Source of the DNA: Syntrophaceae bacterium UBA1411
GTDB lineage: Bacteria; Desulfobacterota; Syntrophia; Syntrophales; Smithellaceae
Assembly: GCA_002304995.1 (NCBI GenBank)
Contig: DBPV01000097.1
Span: 7,434 to 68,554 of the forward strand
Reading direction: 5' to 3'
DNA length: 61,121 bases
Shown: in pieces, positions 51,822 through 59,692 of the stretch
Layout of the letters: every line of letters starts with the position of its first letter
How positions within the stretch are numbered: the first letter of the stretch is position 1
Position numbers and translations under genes: made by a program
Notes under the pieces: model-generated
Told to the model about the DNA's origin: nothing
Seen by the model: only the letters and a program-made list of their open reading frames with translations
The model's database searches: none

Positions 51822-52985
51822 TTATTTTTCCAGGGCTCCTTCCAGGGAAGGTTTGATGATGACGGGGAATCCACTTTGAAGCTTGTTCTGGCCGTTCGTT
51901 ACCACCGTCTCCCCGGCGGCAACGCCGCGAACAATGACGGCATACGGGCCATAGAGCCGGTCGACCGTGACGGGCCGCAGCTGCGCCTTCATTTTCGGAT
52001 CGACGACGAAAACATAGCCGCCGCTCTGCCCGGTTTGCACCGCCTGAGACGGAATGATGACGGCGTTTGCCTCGGTGGCAAGAATCATTTGGACCGTGAC
52101 GAATTGTCCGGGCCAGAAAATCAGGCCTGTATTGGGAAATTCGGCTTTCAGGGTGATCATGCCGGTCTTGGCATCGACGGCGTTGTCGATGAAGGTCAGC
52201 TTTCCGCCGGCTGCCGAACCGCCGGCGCCGGCGATCCGCGCCGTCGTCCGCAACGTTCCGGCGGCGGCGACCTTTTTCACATCGGCCAGGTATTTTTCAG
52301 GGACGGCGAAGCGCACAAAAATCGGCCGGAGCTGATTGATGACGACAAGCGGCGTGCGATTGGCTTCAAGGATGGAACCCTGGCGCAGCAGCAGGGCGCC
52401 CGTCCGGCCGGAGATCGGCGCGCGGATGGTGCAGTAGGACAGATTGAGGCGCGCCTGCTCCAGATCGGCTTCATCGGCGCGAATGACGGCCAGCTGAGCC
52501 GCTTCATCGGTCCGGTACTTGTCGTATTCCGACCGGGAAACGGCGCCCTCTTTAATCAAATCGTTGTGGCGGTCGGCTTCCGCCTTCTTGAACTCATGGA
52601 GCGCCTTGTCGCGGGCCAGCTGCGATTGGGCGGCGCTCAGCTTTTCCTGGAAAGGCGCCTGATCGACGGTCATGAGCAGATCGCCTCCCGACACATCCTG
52701 GCCTTCCCGGAAGTGGATGTTCATAAGCTGCCCGGTTACACGAGCCATGACGGTAACGGAGTTGTAGGCTTCAACGGTCCCTACGGCCTCGACGGAAACG
52801 GGGATTGACCGGGCCTGGGCCAAAGCCGTTGTTACCGGAACCCCCTTCATTTTCGGCGGCGGCGCCTTCGGGGAGCAAGCCCCGATGAATCCGGCGGTGA
52901 GAAGAAGAGCGGTTACGATGACGAACGTTCGGAATCTTTGCCGGAGGGGCTCACAGAAAAGGGTACGGCCGAAAAAGGAAATCAA
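51822..52985 (-). CDS. RND periplasmic adaptor (MFP) lipoprotein
   Basis: 387 residues from a TTG at 52985, chosen because GAGGAG lies 8 bases upstream and it gives the signal peptide MISFFGRTLF...TAGFIGAC with a lipobox Cys. A GTG at 53033 lies beside the predicted transcription start and is unlikely. The mature chain has the lipoyl halves (VTVMARVTGQLMNIHFREGQ and CTIRAPISGRTGALL), an alpha-hairpin (about 95-170) and beta-barrel domains. It pairs with the RND pump downstream. A sigma-70 promoter lies right before it. Confidence 0.9.
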   Translation of the reverse strand: MISFFGRTLFCEPLRQRFRTFVIVTALLLTAGFIGACSPKAPPPKMKGVPVTTALAQARSIPVSVEAVGTVEAYNSVTVMARVTGQLMNIHFREGQDVSGGDLLMTVDQAPFQEKLSAAQSQLARDKALHEFKKAEADRHNDLIKEGAVSRSEYDKYRTDEAAQLAVIRADEADLEQARLNLSYCTIRAPISGRTGALLLRQGSILEANRTPLVVINQLRPIFVRFAVPEKYLADVKKVAAAGTLRTTARIAGAGGSAAGGKLTFIDNAVDAKTGMITLKAEFPNTGLIFWPGQFVTVQMILATEANAVIIPSQAVQTGQSGGYVFVVDPKMKAQLRPVTVDRLYGPYAVIVRGVAAGETVVTNGQNKLQSGFPVIIKPSLEGALEK

Positions 52986-53041
52986 TGGTTTGTCTCCTCG
53001 ATGGCGTTTGTCGGACCTGTGCCGGGTGGGCACGTGGAGAC

Positions 53042-53070
53042 TATATAATCTTTCTTTGCCGCCAATTCAA
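53042..53070 (-). promoter_or_regulatory. Sigma-70 promoter of the adaptor-RND operon
   Basis: Minus strand: TTGAAT (53065-53070), 17-base spacer, TATATA (53042-53047). The start site would be about 50 bases before the TTG start codon. The selenoprotein gene upstream therefore need not be co-transcribed with the pump. Confidence 0.65.
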
Positions 53071-53172
53071 GCCTTGAGTGGAAAATCGGCAGGAATTTAC
53101 AATTCGCGCGGCTCCTTTCGGGGGGGCGACCGGCGTCCGGCCGGGCGTCGGCGCCCCAAAAGCCTTGAGGTC

Positions 53173-53913
53173 TTAAAACCCGAACAGCGCGCTTTGCATG
53201 ACGGGCGTCATCAGGCAGACCTGCTGTGTCGTCAGGTAAACGCCGCGCAGTCTGTGCGTGCTTCGGCGATAGGCTCTTGCATGTTCTTCTGACCAGAAGA
53301 ATACGCTCTCGCGTCAAAAGGCGCTGATGATGCTTTCATCTGCGAGACCGGTCAGATCGACATGCGGAATAAAGATCACCGGTTCGCAGCCGCCTTCCGC
53401 CCGAAAGGACAGGTCGCTGCCGATGGTCATCGTCATCGGCATGCCGCAGTGGGCGCAGGACGTATGGACGGTTGCCGTAAGCGATTCATTTCTCAGTCGC
53501 CCCTGCACGAAGGGCGTCGCAAACGCGTCAGCGGCTCAGGCGGCGTAAATCGATTCGCCCGTATTGAAAATCACCCGGTGCGGTGTCTGTTCGACCGTCA
53601 CCGGATACGCCCAGACGACGTTACCCGCCGCATTGCGGTAGAGAAACGTCATGTGTCCCTGCAGGTCGTCCAGAAGGGTTTCCACCCGCGCGAGCGTCAT
53701 GCCCAGGTCGCGCGCGATGGACGCGGGCTCCAGCGGCTTTCCCGAAAAAGGCAGCTTGCGGACCGCGTAATGATGCACCCGCCGGTGGTCCGGCGTCATA
53801 AAGGCCATATTGGCCACGATTTTGTCCCGGCCTCTGGCGCGCTGCCCGTCCAGCATCGCGGGCGGGATATTGAGCATGCAGCGCCACAATCCCATCATAA
53901 TTTTATTCTTCAT
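53173..53913 (-). CDS. MerB-family organomercurial-lyase-like selenoprotein with two selenocysteines
   Basis: 246 residues from the ATG at 53913 (GGGAGG 5 bases upstream) to TAA 53173-53175, reading UGA at codons 126 (53536-53538) and 200 (53314-53316) as selenocysteine. The N-terminal third is a winged-helix region as in MerB (LEPASIARDLGMTLARVETLL). Then ESIYAA-U-AADAFATPF aligns with MerB RLYAWCALDTLIFP, placing U126 on Cys96 and D129 on Asp99. SAF-U-RESVFFWSEEHARAY aligns with SFCCHVHFFASVPTAEDW, placing U200 on Cys159. The frame continues with family-like sequence after each UGA. Hairpins follow both UGAs. An additional C-x2-C (C153, C156) lies near MerB Cys117. Expected chemistry is protonolysis of a carbon-mercury bond, but substrate is inferred. 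No merR, merA or merT is near. Reading it as two short proteins or a pseudogene is less likely. Confidence 0.85.
53284..53301 (-). promoter_or_regulatory. SECIS element for UGA codon 200
   Basis: In the mRNA, 12 bases after the UGA, TTCTTCT-GGTC-AGAAGAA forms a perfect 7-bp stem with a GGUC loop; four more pairs are possible below an A.C mismatch. The loop starts at base 20 after UGA, against base 19 in E. coli fdhF, which has the same GGUC loop. Confidence 0.88.
53498..53516 (-). promoter_or_regulatory. SECIS element for UGA codon 126
   Basis: CGCCCTT-CGTGC-AGGGGCG forms a 7-bp stem (one G.U pair) with a five-base loop containing GU, starting at base 27 after the UGA. This is within the usual distance for bacterial SECIS, but the loop is less canonical than that of the second element. 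Confidence 0.6.
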
Positions 53914-54152
53914 CGACACCTCCCGTTTTGTCGGTCTGGCGGCGATCCTGCACTATGAAGCTATCGTCGGGTCAAGAATTATTTTGCCGGCAAAGTGTCC
54001 AAGATTAATGTCGCGCCCCGATATTTTTTCGCTCGCGGAGAAAGCCGGGCTGAAATGCAGGGCGGACCTTCAGATCCGCCAATGGCAGAGCGCGGAAGTG
54101 GAAGTAAGAGCGGTACAGTGTGGGGAAGGGGCTTGCCACAAACAAGGGTCGT

Positions 54153-54205
54153 CCATCCACCATCCACCATCCACCATCCACCAGTCACCAGTCACCATTC
54201 ACCAT
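54153..54205. repeat. Heptanucleotide tandem repeat overlapping the end of the malic enzyme gene
   Basis: Seven 7-base units plus four bases: CCATCCA x4, CCAGTCA x2, CCATTCA, CCAT. The last unit contains the malic enzyme stop codon (complement of 54199-54201) and its final Trp codon. Units with the same third-unit change are adjacent, as expected from slippage. Confidence 0.85.
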
Positions 54206-55875
54206 AGCGGATATGCCGGGTCGTACATCTGGGCCTTGATGTAGCCCGGAAGATTGACCGGTTCCTTCATTTTCGTCAGTTTCCGGGCGAAGGCTACTTT
54301 GGCCACGGCCAGCGCAATGGCGGCCGAAACGTCGCGGATGCGGCCAAGCGAGGGGAAAATCCGCCCTTTTTCGAAATCTTCTTTCGAGACCTGCTCGTCC
54401 AGAGATTTGGCGGCGGCCGAAAACATTTCATCCGTGACGCGCGCGGCCTGCGCCGCCATGACTCCCAAACCGACGCCGGGGAAGATGTAAACATTGTTGG
54501 CCTGTCCGGGGATAAATGTCCGGCCGTCCAGTTCGACTTTCGGAAACGGACTGCCGCTGGCGAAGACGGCGCGCCCGTTCGTATGGCGGTAAGCGTCCTC
54601 GGCCGTGCATTCGGCCTGCGAGGTCGGATTGGAAAGGGCAAAGACAATCGGGCGGTCGTTTAACCGCGCCATCGCCGCGAGAATCTCCGGCGTAAACGTC
54701 GCGGGCTGGCCGGACGCGCCGATGATGGCCGTAGGCCGGATCGCTTCCACAACCTCCGGCAGATTCCGGTGGAAGGGCAAATCGTGCGCAAAACGGCGCT
54801 TGTGTTCCTCCAGATCCGTCCGGCAGGCGACCACCAGACCCCTGGAATCGACAAACCAGCAGCGGCCGATGGCTTCTTCTTCAGTGAGCCCCTGAGCCAT
54901 CATTGCCTTGGCCACAAGACTTCCGATTCCCAGCGCCGCCTCGCCTGCGCCCAGAAAGACAATCCTCTGCCCGGTGATTTTGCCTTGAATCATCCTGAGC
55001 GCGGAATAGAGCCCGCCCAGCGTAACGCCGGCGGTCCCCTGAATGTCGTCGTCGAACATGCAGTACCGGTCGCGGTAACGCGCCAGCAGCCGGAAGGCGT
55101 TTTTATTGCCGAAGTCTTCGAGCTGAATCATGACATTGGGAAACACGGCGCTTGCCGCTTCCATGAATTCGTCCAGAAGCGAGTCGTAGTCGTCGCCGTC
55201 GAGGCGGGGTTCCGGAAGGCCGACATACTGGGGATCGCTCCACAATTCGCTGTTGTTGGTCCCGACATCGATCATGACGGGCAGACAGGCCGCCGGATCG
55301 ATGCCCGCGCAGGCGGTGTATAAAGACAGCTTTCCCACCGGGATGCCCATGCCGTTGGTGCCCAGGTCACCCAGCCCCAGAATGCGTTCGCCGTCGGTCA
55401 CCACGATCACCCGGACGTTTTTGCACGGCCAGTTTTGCAGCACCTCCCGGATATGGCCCCGGTCGTAGCGCGTAATGAACAATCCGCGCGGACGGCGGTA
55501 AAGGTGGCTGTATTCCTGGCAGGCCAGTCCCACGGTCGGCGTGTAGACGATCGGGCTCAGCTCTTCGAGATTTTCCACCAGCGTTTTGTAATACAGCCGC
55601 TCGTTGCGGTCCTGCAATCCGATCAGGTAGAGATACTTTTCCAGATTGTTGGGTTTGCGGCGCACGTTGTACATGACGTGCTGAATCTGCTGCTCCTGGG
55701 TCGAAATGCGCGGCGGCAGCAGTCCGTGCAGGCCCAGCGCGTCGCGCTCGGCCGCCGTAAACGCGGTCCCCTTATTGAGACTGGGATCGTGGAGGATTTC
55801 GACGCCTCGCAGCAAATGATCGTGGCAGCCGTCATTCATTTTCATTTTGTCCTTCTTGGATTTTCTCTCAGCCAT
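54199..55875 (-). CDS. maeA: NAD-dependent malic enzyme (SfcA/MaeA type)
   Basis: 558 residues from the ATG at 55875, which overlaps the stop of the upstream carboxyltransferase gene by 8 bases; a Met at 55845 with AAGGA upstream is an alternative. The large malic enzyme class is shown by LNKGTAFTAAERDALGLHGLLPP, SPIVYTPTVGLACQ, VIVVTDGERILGLGDLG (Tyr/Lys active-site region), the metal-binding EDFG and DDDIQGTAGVTLGGL, and the NAD loop FLGAGEAALGIG. It makes pyruvate, CO2 and NADH from malate. With the carboxyltransferase it forms a pyruvate/C4-acid junction. Its 3' end runs into the heptamer repeat. Confidence 0.93.
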   Translation of the reverse strand: MAERKSKKDKMKMNDGCHDHLLRGVEILHDPSLNKGTAFTAAERDALGLHGLLPPRISTQEQQIQHVMYNVRRKPNNLEKYLYLIGLQDRNERLYYKTLVENLEELSPIVYTPTVGLACQEYSHLYRRPRGLFITRYDRGHIREVLQNWPCKNVRVIVVTDGERILGLGDLGTNGMGIPVGKLSLYTACAGIDPAACLPVMIDVGTNNSELWSDPQYVGLPEPRLDGDDYDSLLDEFMEAASAVFPNVMIQLEDFGNKNAFRLLARYRDRYCMFDDDIQGTAGVTLGGLYSALRMIQGKITGQRIVFLGAGEAALGIGSLVAKAMMAQGLTEEEAIGRCWFVDSRGLVVACRTDLEEHKRRFAHDLPFHRNLPEVVEAIRPTAIIGASGQPATFTPEILAAMARLNDRPIVFALSNPTSQAECTAEDAYRHTNGRAVFASGSPFPKVELDGRTFIPGQANNVYIFPGVGLGVMAAQAARVTDEMFSAAAKSLDEQVSKEDFEKGRIFPSLGRIRDVSAAIALAVAKVAFARKLTKMKEPVNLPGYIKAQMYDPAYPLW

Positions 55876-57292
55876 TGGTCGGTGCGCTTTCCGGATCGTC
55901 AATCCCGTATTTTGCCTTCAGATATTTTTCCATGGTCTGCGGAAATAAAATCCACCCCAGCAGGTCTTCATCCGTCCTTGCCAGATCGCCCATCGCCTTT
56001 TTCGCGTCTTCGATTTCCGGCGGGAGGTGATCGGCCGGCCGTCCGGTGATGGGGGTCTGGCCCCGTTTATAATTTTTCAGTATTTTCCGGACCAGCGCTT
56101 TGTCGATGGGCGCCGGCGTCCTGCCGTACAGGCCCAGGACGAGGTCTTTGAGCTGATTGGAGATCCGGACATACCGGCCGAAAAGAACATTGAGCACCGC
56201 CTGGGAAGCGATGATCTGCGAAGACGGCGTCACCAGGGGCGGATAGCCCATGTCTTTGCGCGTCTGCACCACTTCTTGATAAATCTCATCCAGCCGGTCC
56301 AGAGCTTTCATCTCCTTAAGCTGGCTGGCCAGATTGGAAATCATGCCGCCCGGAATCTGATGCGCGAGCACGCCGTTGTCGATGATGGAAAGCCGCTGGT
56401 CCGCGAGGAGATGTTTGTATTTGGGCGCGATTTTCTCCAGGTGTTCGCTGAGCGCCAGCAGTTTTTGGAGGTCGATGCCCGCATCCCTCTGTGTCCCCTG
56501 GAGCGCCGCCACGATGGGCTCGATGGCGGGCATGGAGGTCCGGAGCGCATATGGCGCCAGGCAGGTATCGATGATATCCACGCCGGCTTCCACGGCTTTG
56601 AGGTACGTCATGCTGCCCATGCCGCTGGTGTAATGCGTATGCAGATGCAGGGGGACGCGGACGGCTTTTTTCAAAGCGGTGAAAAGCGCGAAGGCGTCAT
56701 AGGGGGAAAGCAGGCCGGCCATATCCTTGATGCAGATCGTGTCCGACCCCATCTGCTCGAGTTCCCGCGCTTTGCGGACATAATAATCGATGGTGTAGAT
56801 TTCACCGCCCAGGTGGCTCCGGGTGAGCGAGTAACAGACGGTCCCCTCCACATGCTTGCCGTTTTGCTTGATCCGCTCCACGCAGGTTTCGATGTTGCGA
56901 AAATCGTTGAGCGCGTCAAAGCAGCGGAAGATGTCGATCCCGATTTCGCAGGACTTGTCCACGAAAGCCTTGACGACGTCGTCCGCGTAGTGGCGGTAGC
57001 CGACCAGGTTCTGTCCGCGCAGCAGCATGGTAAAGGGGGTTTTCCTGACGTAGCGCTTCAGAATCCGGGGCCTCATCCACGGATCTTCGGCGAGAAAGCG
57101 GTGCATCGCGTCGAAGGTTGCGCCTCCCCAAACCTCCATGGCCCAGAAGCCGCACTGATCCATTTCTTCGGCAATGGGAATCATATCCTCTGTTTTCATG
57201 CGCGTCGCGTAAATCGACTGATGACCGTCGCGGAAAGTGTTGTCCTGAATTCGAATCGGCCGGGGGGGTGTCTTGCTTTTGCTGGGCATCAT
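55868..57292 (-). CDS. Pyruvate/oxaloacetate carboxyltransferase subunit without biotin carrier domain
   Basis: 474 residues from the double Met at 57292. The TIM-barrel carboxyltransferase is evident: IQDNTFRDGHQSIYATRM, GFWAMEVWGGATFDAMHRFL, LLRGQNLVGYRHYADDVV, the catalytic Lys in ICIKDMAGLLSP and the metal-binding LHLHTHYTSGMG. A PycB/OadA-like C-terminal domain follows (about 300-450, with VRISNQLKDLVLGLYGRTP in parts). The chain stops before any biotinyl domain, so the carrier must be a separate protein. It may be pyruvate carboxylase subunit B or an oxaloacetate decarboxylase alpha-like subunit; its overlap with malic enzyme fits an anaplerotic role. Confidence 0.9.
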   Translation of the reverse strand: MMPSKSKTPPRPIRIQDNTFRDGHQSIYATRMKTEDMIPIAEEMDQCGFWAMEVWGGATFDAMHRFLAEDPWMRPRILKRYVRKTPFTMLLRGQNLVGYRHYADDVVKAFVDKSCEIGIDIFRCFDALNDFRNIETCVERIKQNGKHVEGTVCYSLTRSHLGGEIYTIDYYVRKARELEQMGSDTICIKDMAGLLSPYDAFALFTALKKAVRVPLHLHTHYTSGMGSMTYLKAVEAGVDIIDTCLAPYALRTSMPAIEPIVAALQGTQRDAGIDLQKLLALSEHLEKIAPKYKHLLADQRLSIIDNGVLAHQIPGGMISNLASQLKEMKALDRLDEIYQEVVQTRKDMGYPPLVTPSSQIIASQAVLNVLFGRYVRISNQLKDLVLGLYGRTPAPIDKALVRKILKNYKRGQTPITGRPADHLPPEIEDAKKAMGDLARTDEDLLGWILFPQTMEKYLKAKYGIDDPESAPTNG

Positions 57293-57611
57293 CTTAAAAC
57301 ATCTCAAATAAATTTCTTTATACGCCAAATCAATACCGCAAATCCACGGCAAATACCACAGCATTCCTGTGCCGCGCGGGAAGCCTCCGAAAATTACCGG
57401 GAATATTTCAGATTTGCAGGCTGCGGGCAGCGGCGGGTCTCAATGCCCGACTGTGCGGGAAGCTTTTTGCCCAAGCGGACCGGCGGCTGAGGGTGTGTTG
57501 GGCCCATGCGGTTATGATAGCCGGTCGGCAAAGGCATTTCCGCCCGCTGCATCGATATCTTCGCGATTATTGAAGACGACGTTGTGTATCGTTTGTTCAG
57601 ACCATTTCGTT

Positions 57612-58400
57612 TTACGCCAGGAGCCGGAGCATTTCCGGCGGCATGAGAAACCAGGTCGCGAGCGACCGGCCGATGATTTGTCCTTTGGCGTCGAAGAGGG
57701 CCGTTCCGGTGTACAGTTTCCTTCCGTCGCTCCCCGTGGGCCAGGCGGCGACGACGCACGGCTCGCCGCAGCGCGGGGGCTTTTCGATCCGGCCGATCAA
57801 CCGTCCTAAAAAGCCGGGCTTCGTATCCGTCAGTTCCCAGAGAGCATAGGCGCCCGGGCAGTCCAGGGCCGTCCAGAGAAATTCCGGCCGGACATAGCCC
57901 TGCTCGTCGCCATGCTCTACTGTCGGCGTCCAGGGAGCGGCAACCATGTTGGTGCCGGGAACGCGGCCGGGGTGAATCTTCAGACCTTCGCCTTCCGGCA
58001 CATCCGCGCCGCAGCAAAAACAGATGGGATGAATGCCGTGTCCGGTGACGTGGGTATAAGGCGTCGGTTTCAGGGCCAGGGAGGCTTGCGCAGCCGTGAC
58101 GGCTTCTTCATAACCGGGGGCGTCCGGCACCGATAGATCCATGATGCCCGGCATGGCCGAAATGATCATCTGCTCGCCGTCCATCAGATAATGCGTTCCG
58201 TCGTCGCCCGCGCAAAGGTGCAGTTCCCGGTCCAGCGGCGTGGGGCGTTTGATCATCACGTCGATCGCGCCGCCGATGTATTCGGCGAAGAGGCTGCAAA
58301 CGTATCCGCCGTTGGCGATGTCCGGCGGGCCTTTATATTTTGATGGAATGGTCACGCTGCTCAGCGTTTTCAGACCCGATTGATGTTTTTCCCGAGACAT
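57612..58400 (-). CDS. Double-hotdog thioesterase-like protein
   Basis: 262 residues. Residues about 15-85 show a hotdog helix start (YKGPPDIANGGYVCSLFAEYIGG), followed by a second half (about 150-260) ending CVVAAWPTGSDGRKLYTGTALFDAKGQII, which is the closing strand pattern of acyl-CoA thioesterases. Between the halves lie several cysteines (HPICFCCGADVPEGEGLKIHPG) that could form a metal site. It probably acts on an acyl-CoA, but no specific substrate can be named. It is followed by a 320-base gap and then the carboxyltransferase, same strand. Confidence 0.65.
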   Translation of the reverse strand: MSREKHQSGLKTLSSVTIPSKYKGPPDIANGGYVCSLFAEYIGGAIDVMIKRPTPLDRELHLCAGDDGTHYLMDGEQMIISAMPGIMDLSVPDAPGYEEAVTAAQASLALKPTPYTHVTGHGIHPICFCCGADVPEGEGLKIHPGRVPGTNMVAAPWTPTVEHGDEQGYVRPEFLWTALDCPGAYALWELTDTKPGFLGRLIGRIEKPPRCGEPCVVAAWPTGSDGRKLYTGTALFDAKGQIIGRSLATWFLMPPEMLRLLA

Positions 58401-59018
58401 GAGATGGTCCTGTTCCTTCCTTTTGTTTGCTGTTGCGGATCATCCCTCGCTTATCAGATTTTGTTTGTCAATAATTTTCTGAACACGTTTTGACCGCTGC
58501 ATCCTTCCGGAAAATCCAACCGTTGTCAGCCGGCGCCAAGCATATCGCCCTTTGTTCGTTCTTCGCATTATTCGCCACACGATCTTGTTTCCGCCAAAGC
58601 CATGCTGGAAGCAAAACGGTATTGATATGTCGGGTTTCTTTGCCATCAAACAGTAGAGAAATGTCTGAAAGCTTATTCTGGCATCAACATCATAATGAGC
58701 CGCCATATACCCATAATCTTCCTGTGCTGTCGGAAAAAAGTGGATTATTTGTAGATCAGTGCTGATTTGTTTAATATGGTTCGCGACATCAATAAAAGAA
58801 TTGAACCTGTTTTGCTCCGCCGCGCCAATGATAAAAGCGGTTTTTTAGAAAGCGTTTTGAAACAGGAAAAAGTCGTTTACAAAGCGGCGCAGTAATAACG
58901 CCGCTTTTTCACAGGAGCAAATGAAAAGATATAATTGCGCACCATAACGAAACTAGGGACGCTGTTAACATTTAAACTTATTCTTGACATATTGCTAAAG
59001 AATGGCTAAGAGGAAGGC
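58401..59018. other. Lower-GC intergenic region, 618 bases
   Basis: Two weak overlapping ORFs (88-91 codons, opposite strands) have no family signs and I do not call them. The region holds a plus-strand intrinsic terminator at 58881-58909 with no gene before it, and a TTGACA (58984-58989) followed after 17 bases by TAAGAG, a possible promoter for the isochorismatase-like gene. Confidence 0.5.
58881..58909 (+). terminator. Orphan intrinsic terminator
   Basis: AAAGCGGCG (58881-58889), 9-base loop, CGCCGCTTT (58899-58907) and then TT. The T tract is on the plus strand, yet no convincing plus-strand gene lies upstream; it could end a small RNA or be a relic. Confidence 0.65.
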
Positions 59019-59630
59019 ATGCCGAGAAGCGCAAGAATAGACGCCGCTGATGCCGTCCATCACATAAGGGATACAATGGATAATGTTTGTCTGGTATTGG
59101 TCGATCTGCAGAACGATTACTTCCCTGGTGGAAACATGCCCCTTGTTGGGATTGAAGAGGCGGCATCGAACGCGCAACGTATGCTGAACAAATTTCGTGC
59201 GCTGAAGCTCCCTGTCATTCATGTTCAGCATGTTTCGACCCGTCCTGGAGCAACCTTCTTTCTTCGGGATACGACAGGAGTAGCAATCAATCAAACGGTA
59301 GCCCCTCACAGCCACGAAGTTGTCATTATCAAAAACTATCCCAATAGCTTCCGAGATACTTCTCTCCTCGAAACCTTGAGAGATGTGAAGAGCGAGAGCC
59401 TCATTGTCTGTGGTGCAATGACCCACATGTGTATAGACGCGACCACACGGGCTGCATTTGATCTTGGCTTCGCGTGTACGGTTAGCCACGACGCTTGCGC
59501 AACAAAGGCTCTGAAGTTTAGAGAAGTCACTGTAAAGGCATCACAAGTGCATACCGCTTTTATGGCTGCGCTATCGGGGGTTTATGCGAACGTGATATCG
59601 ACGGACGAGATTCTAAGAAAGATGCCATAA
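59019..59630 (+). CDS. Isochorismatase-family cysteine hydrolase with transposase-derived N-terminus
   Basis: 203 residues from the ATG at 59019, which has a good GAGGAAGG ribosome site. The enzyme proper starts near Met20 (MDNVCLVLVDLQNDYF). The family triad is D29 (in VDLQNDYF), K105 (in IIKNYPNSF) and C138 (in CGAMTHMCID). It probably hydrolyses an amide (nicotinamidase-like, N-carbamoyl or similar), substrate unknown. The first 16 residues, MPRSARIDAADAVHHI, match the conserved start of REP-associated/IS200-like transposases (MPR-ARIDAPGALHHI), not the hydrolase family. The gene thus seems to have captured a transposase start and ribosome site. GC is lower than in its neighbours, suggesting recent arrival. 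Confidence 0.85.
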   Translation: MPRSARIDAADAVHHIRDTMDNVCLVLVDLQNDYFPGGNMPLVGIEEAASNAQRMLNKFRALKLPVIHVQHVSTRPGATFFLRDTTGVAINQTVAPHSHEVVIIKNYPNSFRDTSLLETLRDVKSESLIVCGAMTHMCIDATTRAAFDLGFACTVSHDACATKALKFREVTVKASQVHTAFMAALSGVYANVISTDEILRKMP

Positions 59631-59692
59631 CCATGGTATGGAGCCGACGTTCTACAGCCGCGGCTCATGCCCGTGTTATAAGAAAATAAATC

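Noticed and set aside
53314..53919. Two separate short genes (53536-53919 and 53314-53508) or a decayed pseudogene
   Set aside because: Both frames are the same, the stops are UGA at catalytic positions only, family-like sequence continues after each and hairpins follow. Decay would not put stops precisely there.
54153..54205. The heptamer tract as a CRISPR array
   Set aside because: Units are 7 bases with no spacers and no cas genes nearby.
58440..58765. Overlapping small ORFs on both strands in the 58.4-59.0 kb gap
   Set aside because: No ribosome sites, no family patterns, mutually overlapping; I cannot support either.
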